Positions 1 through 7,080 are shown, numbered from the stretch's first letter. The stretch is DNA of 7,262 nucleotides from Bacteroidales bacterium (GCA_007131895.1 SLPR01000439.1:1-7262); one strand, 5' to 3'. A program made the numbers and translations. Notes: a model not told the origin generated them from the sequence alone.

Positions 1-942
1 AAAATTGGAGGGGTTATCTTGGTATGTATAGTACATGAGGTTTCTGAGGATATCTGTTTTCTGATGATAAGCCTTTCCTTTCTTCGTCTGCAGTGCTGCA
101 GAAGTGTCCGGATGATCCTTTAGTGTATCAAGATAACTGTCGTTTTCATAGTTGATGCAGCATTTCAGTTTGGAACATTGGCCGGCAAGCTTTTGCGGAT
201 TTAGTGAAAGCTGCTGCGTGCGCGCTGCATTGGTGGAAACCGATCTGAAATTGGTGAGCCAGGTAGAACAGCATAGCTCGCGACCGCATGAGCCTATTCC
301 ACCCAGGCGGCTGGCTTCCTGGCGCATGCCTATCTGCCGCATCTCAATGCGCACATTAAAGGTATCGGCAAGCACCTTTATAAGTTCTCTGAAATCTACC
401 CTTTCATCAGCAGTGTAATAGAAAATGGCTTTAGTCTTGTCGCCCTGGTATTCCACATCACTGATTTTCATGTCCAGTTTAAGTGAGGAGGCAACTTCCC
501 TTGAACCATACATGGTCGAATTCTCAAGCTCTACGGCTGCCACCCATTTTTCTATGTCAGTAACTTTGGCCTTGCGGTATACCTTTTTGAACTCTGTTTT
601 ATGGATATCAATTTTTTTGTTTTTCAACTGAAGCTTTACGATTTCACCGGCAATGGTAACAATGCCGATATCGTGTCCGGGAGAAGCTTCCACGGCTACA
701 ATATCTCCCTCCTCCAGTTGTAAATCGTCGGGAACCTGGAAGAAGTCCTTCCTGCTGTTTTTAAACCGAACCTCTACCAGTTCGCGGGTAGGAAAATTTT
801 TTGGGGGCTTAATGTTGTCAATCCAGTTAAATACATTGAGCTTGGTGCAGGAATGTGCATGCAGCTCTTCCTGCCTTGATGCATTGGGGCGGGGAGCACA
901 ACGGCAGCCCCTTGATATGAAGTTGTTATTGTTATTTTCCAA
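1..942 (-). CDS. ricT: PSP1/RicT-family protein, 3' end beyond the window
   Basis: The minus-strand frame stays open from a stop at 1038-1036 to the window edge, giving at least 314 residues from a TTG at 942. The hallmark RicT/PSP1 cysteine motifs are present: CGRELCC at residues 219-225 and CSKLKCC at 256-262, followed by INYE. The PSP1 domain lies at roughly residues 125-207. Three extra cysteines sit near the N-terminus (C13, C15, C32). There is no ATG on any minus-strand frame between 943 and 1093, and no in-frame ATG until about residue 147, so a TTG start is inferred. TTG 942 yields a short Asn-rich start before the SRGC segment; TTG 1014 is the alternative. In Bacillus subtilis, RicT works with RicA and RicF in an Fe-S-containing complex that affects RNA processing and development. 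The role in Bacteroidota is not established. It follows holB by 151 bp on the same strand. The family call is firm; the function is not. Confidence 0.9.
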   Translation of the reverse strand, partial: MENNNNNFISRGCRCAPRPNASRQEELHAHSCTKLNVFNWIDNIKPPKNFPTRELVEVRFKNSRKDFFQVPDDLQLEEGDIVAVEASPGHDIGIVTIAGEIVKLQLKNKKIDIHKTEFKKVYRKAKVTDIEKWVAAVELENSTMYGSREVASSLKLDMKISDVEYQGDKTKAIFYYTADERVDFRELIKVLADTFNVRIEMRQIGMRQEASRLGGIGSCGRELCCSTWLTNFRSVSTNAARTQQLSLNPQKLAGQCSKLKCCINYENDSYLDTLKDHPDTSAALQTKKGKAYHQKTDILRNLMYYTYQDNPSNF

Positions 943-1076
943 TTTGATCTTTTTTGATGTTTGTAAAAAAACGCTGCTGGGCAGAGTGCGAGCCTTCTGA
1001 AACCGGTGTTGCAATTCTAACTTTTTTTCCTGGGTTCAGTTGCCCGAAATAATTTATTATCAATTAACAGCAACTA

Positions 1077-1084
1077 CAAAAGTA
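1077..1084 (-). promoter_or_regulatory. Possible -7 promoter element for ricT
   Basis: On the minus strand this reads TACTTTTG, matching the Bacteroidota -7 consensus TAnnTTTG. It lies just beyond the holB stop codon. No good -33 TTTG is visible at the expected distance. If used, it would give a leader of roughly 130 nt before the TTG start at 942. Co-transcription with holB is equally possible. Confidence 0.3.
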
Positions 1085-1093
1085 GTAAATTAA

Positions 1094-2230
1094 TCACTTT
1101 TTTGCTGTCTTAAAAATTCGGTACATTTTGAAAGACAAATCTGTAAAGAGAATCTTGGCATTTGCATTCCTTTCTATATGGTATATAGCTTTAGAAAACT
1201 CTTCTGTCATTTGCAGGGCAATGTCAGGTTGTAATACTTTGGAGAACTTCTCAATAAATTGATATGCCTCAGCAGGCGCTTTCACCAGGTTGTTGGCCTG
1301 GTAATTCATCAGGGTACACTGCCTGAAAATTTCCAGCCCGTAATTCAGCAAAGACTTTTGTCGTTCTCTTCCCATTTTGGCAAGATCATCAATACCTTTG
1401 AGAATCTCTTTGAGATCAAAAGTGTATGAATTCCTCATCCAATCTCTCAAAAACCGTGCATAACTCTCTCTTGTGTCGTCATTTTGACAAAGTGCCAGTG
1501 CCTGGTAAAAATTGCCATCCGCTAAGAAGGCAGCTTCTTCAGCAAGTTGAGGATCGTAATTGTAAATATCTGAAAGTCCTTTTTTCACCTCCTCGTCACT
1601 CAGCCGTGGTATCTTTACCAGCTGCGCGCGCGAAAGTATGGTGGGTAAAATCTGATCATGGGTTTCTGATACCAGGAGGAAAAGGGTTTTTGGAGGGGGT
1701 TCCTCAAGGATTTTCAGCAATTTCGGGGCAGCAGAATGAAAAAGCTTTTCAATCATCCATATAATCACAATTTTGTATTCGCTTTCATAGGATTTATACC
1801 CCAAAACCCTGATGATTTCATTGCAATCGGCCGCATTGATAATGCCCTGTTTGTTTTCCATGCCAATGTGAGTGTACCACGAATTCAGGCTTACATATTT
1901 TGATTCCAGCAAAAATTCCCTCCATTCGGTAATATAGTCCTTGCTCATAAAAACTTTATCACCCTGCTTTCTGGAAGGGTTGGGGAAGAAAAAGTTAAGA
2001 TCCGGATGGGCCAGTTTGTTGAATTTAATGCATGAGCTACACGTCCCGCATGCATCTTCAGGCCCGGGATTTTTACAGGAAACATACCTTGAATAAGCAA
2101 TGGCCATGGCAAGTTTTCCACTGCCTTCCGGGCCTAAAAACAGCTGAGCATGGCTTATACGGCTTCCTTTGATGTTGTTAATGAGTTTTTTTTTGATAGA
2201 TCCCTGACCTGCAATATCCTTAAAAAACAT
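1094..2230 (-). CDS. holB: DNA polymerase III delta' (clamp-loader) subunit
   Basis: A 378-residue AAA+ clamp-loader protein. The N-terminus (FFKDIAGQ, then SHAQLFLGPEGSGK at 26-39) is typical of delta'. The P-loop GPEGSGK at 33-39 is followed by Leu40, where an ATPase would have Thr/Ser. A zinc-binding set C52, C61, C64, C67 has the usual X8-X2-X2 spacing. The Walker B position reads IVIIWMIEKL (154-163), so the Asp-Glu pair is replaced by Trp-Met. It is followed by LLKILEEPPPKT (171-182). The SRC motif of clamp loaders is SRAQ (200-203), keeping the Arg but not the Cys. The C-terminal helical collar domain covers about 212-378. Delta' is the stator of the loader that opens and places the beta clamp on primed DNA, and it need not hydrolyse ATP. 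The ATG at 2230 is preceded by a plausible promoter at the right distance. It is divergent from mltF and upstream of ricT. Confidence 0.95.
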   Translation of the reverse strand: MFFKDIAGQGSIKKKLINNIKGSRISHAQLFLGPEGSGKLAMAIAYSRYVSCKNPGPEDACGTCSSCIKFNKLAHPDLNFFFPNPSRKQGDKVFMSKDYITEWREFLLESKYVSLNSWYTHIGMENKQGIINAADCNEIIRVLGYKSYESEYKIVIIWMIEKLFHSAAPKLLKILEEPPPKTLFLLVSETHDQILPTILSRAQLVKIPRLSDEEVKKGLSDIYNYDPQLAEEAAFLADGNFYQALALCQNDDTRESYARFLRDWMRNSYTFDLKEILKGIDDLAKMGRERQKSLLNYGLEIFRQCTLMNYQANNLVKAPAEAYQFIEKFSKVLQPDIALQMTEEFSKAIYHIERNANAKILFTDLSFKMYRIFKTAKK

Positions 2231-2252
2231 GAGTTGCTTTATTTGTAAGCCT

Positions 2253-2285
2253 CAAAAATACCAAGATTTAGCCTATCGCAGCAAA
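2253..2285 (-). promoter_or_regulatory. Probable holB promoter (-33 TTTG, -7 TATTTTTG)
   Basis: On the minus strand, TTTG at 2285-2282 is separated by 21 nt from TATTTTTG at 2260-2253, which fits the Bacteroidota -33/-7 layout (TTTG, about 19-21 nt, TAnnTTTG). Transcription would start around 2246, about 15 nt upstream of the holB ATG. This is a consensus match only. Confidence 0.55.
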
Positions 2286-2301
2286 TAAATACCAGAATTG
2301 T

Positions 2302-2313
2302 GTTGTTCACAAC
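2302..2313. repeat. Operator-like dyad GTTGTTCACAAC
   Basis: This 12-bp sequence is a dyad with arms GTTGT/ACAAC and two unpaired central bases. It matches the core of the palindrome at 2412-2423 at 11 of 12 positions. It lies upstream of the predicted holB -33 element, so a bound protein could affect holB transcription. TTGTTCACA inside it is one base away from a DnaA box (TTATNCACA), which is an alternative reading. Confidence 0.5.
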
Positions 2314-2338
2314 CCAGATAAAGCGTTAAAAAAAAACA

Positions 2339-2350
2339 AATGATATCATT
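2339..2350. repeat. Perfect 12-bp palindrome AATGATATCATT
   Basis: A perfect self-complementary sequence in the middle of the divergent spacer. It lies between the inverted arms AAAGCGTT (2320-2327) and AACGCTTT (2395-2402). It may be a regulator site. In AT-rich DNA a 12-bp palindrome can also arise by chance. Confidence 0.35.
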
Positions 2351-2408
2351 CCGTAAAAATACGCTTGATTTTGTGAGAATTTCAATCGTTTGCGAACGCT
2401 TTTTGGAG

Positions 2409-2426
2409 AAAGTTGTTAACAACTTT
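2409..2426. repeat. Perfect 18-bp palindrome AAAGTTGTTAACAACTTT
   Basis: All nine base pairs match around the centre GTT|AAC. A further GAG (2406-2408) and CTC (2428-2430) extend the symmetry across one extra G at 2427. Its core GTTGTTAACAAC (2412-2423) recurs with one change at 2302-2313, exactly 110 bp away. There is no T-tract, so it is not a terminator; a dimeric regulator site is the simplest reading. Confidence 0.6.
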
Positions 2427-2526
2427 GCTCTTTTGAAGCCCTTTAATGATGGGTGATTCATAGTTTTTAGCTGTTGCGTGTTGGTAAAAAAAGGGTGTTG
2501 GTATAAGAAAATAACAAATTAATCAG

Positions 2527-2534
2527 TACATTTG
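2527..2534 (+). promoter_or_regulatory. Possible upstream -7 element for mltF (TACATTTG)
   Basis: TACATTTG matches TAnnTTTG exactly and lies about 100 nt before the mltF start. The best upstream TTG (2498-2500) is further away than usual, so the -33 element is poor. It may be a second, distal promoter. Confidence 0.35.
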
Positions 2535-2565
2535 CAAAGTGTGAAGGATCAAAATACAAGTCCGT

Positions 2566-2594
2566 TTTGCAAGTTAAAAAATAATGTACCTTTG
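2566..2594 (+). promoter_or_regulatory. Probable mltF promoter (TTTG, TACCTTTG)
   Basis: TTTG at 2566-2569 and TACCTTTG at 2587-2594 resemble a Bacteroidota -33/-7 pair, with a slightly short 17-nt gap. Transcription would begin near 2600, leaving a leader of about 27 nt before the ATG at 2628. This placement supports ATG 2628 over any upstream start. A small hairpin (TTTGC 2603-2607, GCAAA 2612-2616) lies in the predicted leader. Confidence 0.5.
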
Positions 2595-2627
2595 CAGGCT
2601 GATTTGCTTTCGCAAAATTTAGAAATT

Positions 2628-4082
2628 ATGAGACAACAAAAAATTGTTAAACTTCTGCTGGTTGTCGCAGTTCCCCTCCTCATTTTTGCCGGCTTGATAT
2701 TTACGAACAGGTCTGTATCTGTGGAGGACGCGATTGAGCAGGAAGAAGTAGTAAACAACAATGATTTGCCTGCCATTCTCGAGAGAGGTGTGATTAAGGC
2801 AACCACGGATTACAATTCGACCAACTATTTTGTTTACCGTGGCCAACCGATGGGCTTTCATCTTGAATTGCTGAAAATGTTTGCCCAGCATATCGGAGTA
2901 GAACTTGAGATTTTCGTTACCAATGATTTGAACGAAAATTTTGAATGCCTCATGTCCGAAGGCGATTGCAATATTATTGCCATGGACCTTACTGTTACAC
3001 GCAGTCGTCGTGAAACACTTTCATTTACTGAACCCCATAGCCAGACACGACAGGTACTGGTTCAGCGTCGTCCCGATAGCTGGTATCACATGCGTTCTTC
3101 CGAAATTGAAGATTACCTTGTCAGAAACCAGCTGGATATAGCAGGCAAAACCGTGCATGTGCACCGGAATTCTGCCCATAAAATACGTTTGAGAAACCTT
3201 ATGGAAGAGATTGGCGATACCATATATATCGTTGAAACGGACTATGAACCTGAAATGCTCATAGAGAAGGTTGCCAACGGTGAAATTGAATATACTGTAA
3301 GCGACGAGCATGTGGCACAGGTAAACCAAACCTATTATCCCAATATTGATATACATACGCCTTTGAGTTTTACACAAAATCTCTCATGGGCTGTGCGTCA
3401 CGACACGCCTTTGCTCAAAGCTGCCATTGATGAATGGATGAGCGATTTTAAGAATACGCGGCAGTATTCCAATCTCTACAATCGCTATTTCCAGAATCCA
3501 AGAAGTTCACTAATGGCCAAAAGTCCTTATCACTCTTTAGGTGGAGGACGAATTTCAGTTTATGATGATCACTTCAAACGATTTTCTGAAATCGTAGGTT
3601 GGGACTGGAGACTGATTGCTTCACTGGCTTTCCAGGAGTCGCGCTTCAATCATGACGCAGTTTCATGGGCAGGTGCTTTTGGTATTATGCAGTTGATGCC
3701 CAACACAGCATCTATGTACAATGTGACTCAAACCTCCACTCCCATTGAAAATATTGTTGCCGGAGTTAAATATCTTGACTGGATTGATCAACGCCTGAGG
3801 AATGTTATTACCGATGACGAAGAGCGGATAAAATTTATTCTTGCTTCTTATAATGTAGGCTTGGGACATGTGCTGGATGCACGCCGGCTTGCTGAGAAAT
3901 ACGGTAGGGATCCTAACGTATGGAAAGATAATGTGGATTATTTTGTGCTCAATAAATCCAAGCCCAAGTATTACCTTGATCCGGTTGTAAGACACGGGTA
4001 TGCAAGAGGTTCAGAACCCTATAATTATGTTTATGAAATTCTTGAGCGTTATGAGCATTATCTTAATGCGGTAGAAGGATAA
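2628..4082 (+). CDS. mltF: Membrane-bound lytic murein transglycosylase F-like protein
   Basis: A 484-residue two-domain protein. Residues about 7-25 form a hydrophobic N-terminal segment that would export and probably anchor it. No lipobox cysteine is present. Residues about 45-290 are a family-3 solute-binding domain: GVIKATTDYNSTNY at 54-67, YRGQPMGFHLELL at 70-82, and the ligand-pocket-like LTVTRSRRETLSFTEP at 121-136. Residues about 310-484 are a GH23 SLT domain with catalytic Glu337 in QESRF, GIMQLMP at 352-358 and ASYNVG at 406-411. Such enzymes cut peptidoglycan between MurNAc and GlcNAc to leave 1,6-anhydroMurNAc, and in characterised MltF the binding domain modulates activity. The frame is open upstream to 2532, but a predicted promoter lies inside that extension and the hydrophobic signal begins right after ATG 2628, so I chose this start. 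It is divergent from holB and convergent with polA, and seems monocistronic. Confidence 0.92.
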   Translation: MRQQKIVKLLLVVAVPLLIFAGLIFTNRSVSVEDAIEQEEVVNNNDLPAILERGVIKATTDYNSTNYFVYRGQPMGFHLELLKMFAQHIGVELEIFVTNDLNENFECLMSEGDCNIIAMDLTVTRSRRETLSFTEPHSQTRQVLVQRRPDSWYHMRSSEIEDYLVRNQLDIAGKTVHVHRNSAHKIRLRNLMEEIGDTIYIVETDYEPEMLIEKVANGEIEYTVSDEHVAQVNQTYYPNIDIHTPLSFTQNLSWAVRHDTPLLKAAIDEWMSDFKNTRQYSNLYNRYFQNPRSSLMAKSPYHSLGGGRISVYDDHFKRFSEIVGWDWRLIASLAFQESRFNHDAVSWAGAFGIMQLMPNTASMYNVTQTSTPIENIVAGVKYLDWIDQRLRNVITDDEERIKFILASYNVGLGHVLDARRLAEKYGRDPNVWKDNVDYFVLNKSKPKYYLDPVVRHGYARGSEPYNYVYEILERYEHYLNAVEG

Positions 4083-4100
4083 GAAATTTTAAATTCCTGA

Positions 4101-4148
4101 AAAAAGAAAAGAGGCTGTCTCCGGAATGAGGCAGCCTCTTTTCTTTTT
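4101..4148. terminator. Bidirectional intrinsic terminator between mltF and polA
   Basis: Arms 4101-4121 and 4128-4148 pair over 21 bp, with one T-G wobble (4118/4131) and a 6-nt loop, CGGAAT. The 5' arm starts with an A-rich run and the 3' arm ends in TTTTCTTTTT, so either strand gives a hairpin ending in a U-rich tract. It begins 18 nt after the mltF stop and ends 92 nt beyond the polA stop, as expected for a shared terminator of convergent genes. Confidence 0.92.
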
Positions 4149-4240
4149 AGCGAGGGGATGGCTTTATATCCTCATCCTCTGGCAGGTATTGTAAGGATAT
4201 GACTACAGTTCCTGTCCTGACCAGGATTTCAAGACTCCCA

Positions 4241-7048
4241 TTAATGGGCTTCCAGCCAGTTGTTCCCTGTATTCATGTCGATTTCCAGGTCTACTTCAAG
4301 CTTCATGGCGTTCTTCATGTTTTCAGCCACAATTATTTTCAGCGCCTCCAGTTCGTCTTTTCGCGCATCAAAAACCAATTCATCATGCACCTGCAGTATC
4401 AGTTTTGACTGAAGTTTTTGTGCTTGCATGTCACGGTAAATGTTTATCATGGCCAGCTTGATCATGTCGGCGGCAGAACCCTGAATGGGCGAATTGATGG
4501 CATTGCGCTCGGCATACCCCCTGACTGCAGCATTACCGCTGTTGATATCGTTGAGATACCTGCGACGTTTCATGATGGTTTCCACATAGCCATGCTCGCG
4601 GGCAAAAGCAATGGTTTCATCCATGTATTTTTTAATGCCGGGATATTCTTTGAAGTAGTTTTTTATGATATCAGCCGATTCATCCCTGGGGATATTCAGC
4701 CTTTCGGAGAGTCCAAAGGCAGAAATGCCGTACACAATCCCAAAGTTTACCGTTTTTGCTTTACGGCGCATCTCGCGGTCTACATCCTCAAGGGCTACTC
4801 CGAAAACTTTGGCTGCGGTAGCCGAATGGATGTCATGACCTTTTTTGAATGCTTCTATCATGGCTTCATCCCCGCTGAGTGAAGCAATAATCCTTAGCTC
4901 AATCTGGGAATAGTCGGCCGCCAAAAGGATGTGCTCACTGTCTGCCGGCACGAAGGCCTTCCTGATTTCGCGCCCCTGTTCTGTTCGGATGGGAATGTTC
5001 TGTAAGTTGGGATTGTTGGAAGACAGCCTGCCAGTGGCAGCAACCGTTTGGTTAAAACTGGCATGTAGTCTGCCGGTTTTTTCGCTGATAAGCTTGGGGA
5101 ATGAATCAACATAAGTTGACTTAAGCTTGGTTAACGAACGGTAATCCAGTATTTTCTGAACAATTTCGTGTTTGGACACAAGTTTGGAAAGTACATCCTC
5201 ACCGGTACTGTATTGTTTGGTTTTGGTCTTCTTTGCTTTGGCTACAATCTTCAATCTGTCAAACAGCACATCTCCCAGTTGTTTTGGGGAGCCAATGTTG
5301 AACTTAAAATCAGCCAGTTCGTAAATCTCTTTTTCGATGCGTTCAATATCGGTCTCCAGTTTTATGGAGAACTCTTTCAGTGCTTCGGTGTCCAGCTTAA
5401 CTCCATGGCTCTCCATGTTTGCCAGCACATAAATCAGGGGAGTTTCCAGCTGGTGAAACAGTTGGGTAAGCCCTGATTTTTCCAGTTCGGGTTCAAAAAC
5501 CTTCCTGAGCTTTTGCGTTACATGGGCATCTTCGCAGGCATAGGCTGTAAGGATATCAGCAGGCACATTGCGCATGCTTTTCTGGTTTTTCCCTTTCTTC
5601 CCGATCAGCGCCTCAATGCTCAATGGTTTATAATTGAGATATGTTTCTGAAAGGACATCCATATTATGACGCATGTCGGGCTGCAAGAGATAATGAGCAA
5701 GCATAGTGTCAAAAAGTTTTCCCTGTACCTGTATGCCATAGTTTTTCAAAACCCCGATGTCGTATTTCAGATTTTGTCCGGTCTTTTCAATTTTTTCATT
5801 TTCAAAAATCTCTTTGAAAAGCTCAGCCCTTTTCGCGGCATCCTCAGGCTTTTCGGAAAATGGAACAAACCATGCTTTTCCCGGCTCAATACAAAAGGCA
5901 ATTCCCACGAGCTGTGCTTCATTTATCTCCAGGGAGGTAGTTTCTGTATCAAAGCAAAACGAAGCTGATGCGCTCAACTCATTGATCAGCTTTTTGATTT
6001 CCTCATCGGTATCTATAGTGATGAATTGATTTTCTTCCAATATCCGGGCCACCTTCTTTTTCGTCAGTTCTGCGGGGTCTTCCATGGCGTCAGTGCCGGC
6101 AAAGAGGTCCATCTGGCCCTGCATTTGGGCTTTGGTGGGCATGGCCGCAGGGGCTTCTTCTTTGATGTGCTCAAAAACACGTTTGGCATAGTTGCGAAAC
6201 TCCAGCTCTTCAAACAGTGGTATCAGAATTTCAGGGTTGGGGTCTTTGATTTTAAACAATTCCTCATTCCATTCAACAGGTACGTCCAGAATAATGGTGG
6301 CCAGGGATTTAGACATAAGTGCCTGCTGAGCATATTCTTTCAAAGATTCGCGACTTCGTTTTTCTGCAACGTCATCTACATTCTTAAGAATATTTTCAAT
6401 GGAGCCAAATTCTGCAATCAGCTTTTTGGCCTTTTTTTCTCCTATGCCGGGAACTCCGGGAATATTGTCCGACGCATCGCCCCAAAGACCCAGGATGTCA
6501 ATGACCTGTTTGGGTTTTTGGATGCTGAACTTTTCGCACACCTCTTTGATTCCCCATATTTCCGCATCGTTGCCCATACGGGCAGGCTTGTACATGAAGA
6601 TGTTTTCGGAAACCAACTGTCCAAAGTCTTTGTCGGGAGTCATCATGAAAACAGTAAAGCCGTCTTTTTCTGCCTCTTTGGCAATGGTGCCAATAATATC
6701 GTCTGCCTCATAGCCTGCCAGTTCAAGAATGGGGATGTTAAATCCTTCAATGAGTTTTTTGATGTACGGAATGGAGTTGATGATGTCTTCCGGTGTATCC
6801 TCCCTGTTGGCTTTGTAGGCGCTGAAGTCGGTTTGCCGTTGTGTGGGGGCAAATGCATCAAATGCCACGGCAATATGGGTGGGCGATTCTTTTTTTATCA
6901 CTTCCAGCAGTGAATTGGCAAACCCCAGCATAGCGGATGTGTTCAGTCCTTTTGAATTGACCCTGGGATTGCGGTTAAGCGCAAAATAAGCCCGGTAAAT
7001 AAGGGCCATGGCATCCAGTAAAAAAAGTTTTTTCGTTTTATCTGACAT
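4241..7048 (-). CDS. polA: DNA polymerase I
   Basis: A 935-residue, full-length family A polymerase, close to E. coli Pol I (928). The 5' nuclease domain (about 1-295) keeps its metal ligands: D12, D64, YEADD (113-117), TPDKD (137-141), and D191 and D194 in GDASDN. The 3'-5' exonuclease domain (about 340-520) has DTET (367-370), NLKYD (426-430) and YACED (503-507), so proofreading should be active. The polymerase domain (about 525-935) has motif A DYSQIE (712-717), motif B RRKAKTVNFGIVYG (761-774) and motif C VHDE (887-890). Phe769 in the O helix is the residue that normally disfavours dideoxynucleotides. The enzyme fills gaps and removes RNA primers during Okazaki-fragment maturation and excision repair. 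A flexible linker (about 297-330) contains QMDLF at 312-316, resembling a beta-clamp-binding motif. It appears monocistronic, between its own promoter and the shared terminator. Confidence 0.98.
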   Translation of the reverse strand: MSDKTKKLFLLDAMALIYRAYFALNRNPRVNSKGLNTSAMLGFANSLLEVIKKESPTHIAVAFDAFAPTQRQTDFSAYKANREDTPEDIINSIPYIKKLIEGFNIPILELAGYEADDIIGTIAKEAEKDGFTVFMMTPDKDFGQLVSENIFMYKPARMGNDAEIWGIKEVCEKFSIQKPKQVIDILGLWGDASDNIPGVPGIGEKKAKKLIAEFGSIENILKNVDDVAEKRSRESLKEYAQQALMSKSLATIILDVPVEWNEELFKIKDPNPEILIPLFEELEFRNYAKRVFEHIKEEAPAAMPTKAQMQGQMDLFAGTDAMEDPAELTKKKVARILEENQFITIDTDEEIKKLINELSASASFCFDTETTSLEINEAQLVGIAFCIEPGKAWFVPFSEKPEDAAKRAELFKEIFENEKIEKTGQNLKYDIGVLKNYGIQVQGKLFDTMLAHYLLQPDMRHNMDVLSETYLNYKPLSIEALIGKKGKNQKSMRNVPADILTAYACEDAHVTQKLRKVFEPELEKSGLTQLFHQLETPLIYVLANMESHGVKLDTEALKEFSIKLETDIERIEKEIYELADFKFNIGSPKQLGDVLFDRLKIVAKAKKTKTKQYSTGEDVLSKLVSKHEIVQKILDYRSLTKLKSTYVDSFPKLISEKTGRLHASFNQTVAATGRLSSNNPNLQNIPIRTEQGREIRKAFVPADSEHILLAADYSQIELRIIASLSGDEAMIEAFKKGHDIHSATAAKVFGVALEDVDREMRRKAKTVNFGIVYGISAFGLSERLNIPRDESADIIKNYFKEYPGIKKYMDETIAFAREHGYVETIMKRRRYLNDINSGNAAVRGYAERNAINSPIQGSAADMIKLAMINIYRDMQAQKLQSKLILQVHDELVFDARKDELEALKIIVAENMKNAMKLEVDLEIDMNTGNNWLEAH

Positions 7049-7072
7049 ATACTTGTTTGTTTATTTGGAATC

Positions 7073-7080
7073 CAAAGATA
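7073..7080 (-). promoter_or_regulatory. Probable polA -7 promoter element (TATCTTTG)
   Basis: On the minus strand this reads TATCTTTG, an exact TAnnTTTG match, 24 nt before the polA ATG. Transcription would start near 7066, giving a leader of under 20 nt. The -33 region is only T-rich, without a clear TTTG at the expected distance. Confidence 0.45.

Larger units (their letters stand above)
2231..2627. other. Divergent intergenic region, no convincing gene
   Basis: A 397-bp AT-rich spacer lies between the holB and mltF starts. It holds a holB promoter, two mltF-facing -7 boxes and a cluster of palindromes between 2302 and 2430. A 62-codon minus-strand frame (2461-2273) runs through the palindromes. 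It shows no family resemblance or domain that I recognise, so I do not call it a gene. Confidence 0.7.

Noticed and set aside
965..984. Small hairpin (CTGC/GCAG) followed by seven Ts upstream of the ricT start, minus strand, as an attenuator
   Set aside because: The stem is only 4 bp with a 3-nt loop, too weak to call a terminator or attenuator.
2302..2430. Chromosomal replication origin, based on a near-DnaA-box and a neighbouring clamp-loader gene
   Set aside because: There is only one single-mismatch DnaA-box-like site, no array of boxes and no dnaA, dnaN or parAB nearby.
2273..2461. A 62-codon minus-strand frame in the holB-mltF spacer
   Set aside because: It runs through the palindrome cluster, has no recognisable domain, and its 3' end overlaps the predicted holB promoter. 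It is best explained as a chance frame in AT-rich spacer DNA.
2532..2627. N-terminal extension of the mltF frame from TTG at 2532
   Set aside because: The extension covers a good -7 promoter match (2587-2594), lacks signal-peptide character, and would bury the hydrophobic export segment that begins right after ATG 2628.
6026..6913. A 295-codon plus-strand frame opposite the start of polA
   Set aside because: It lies wholly antisense to the well-conserved 5' nuclease domain of PolA and has no recognisable domain; it is a shadow of the real gene.
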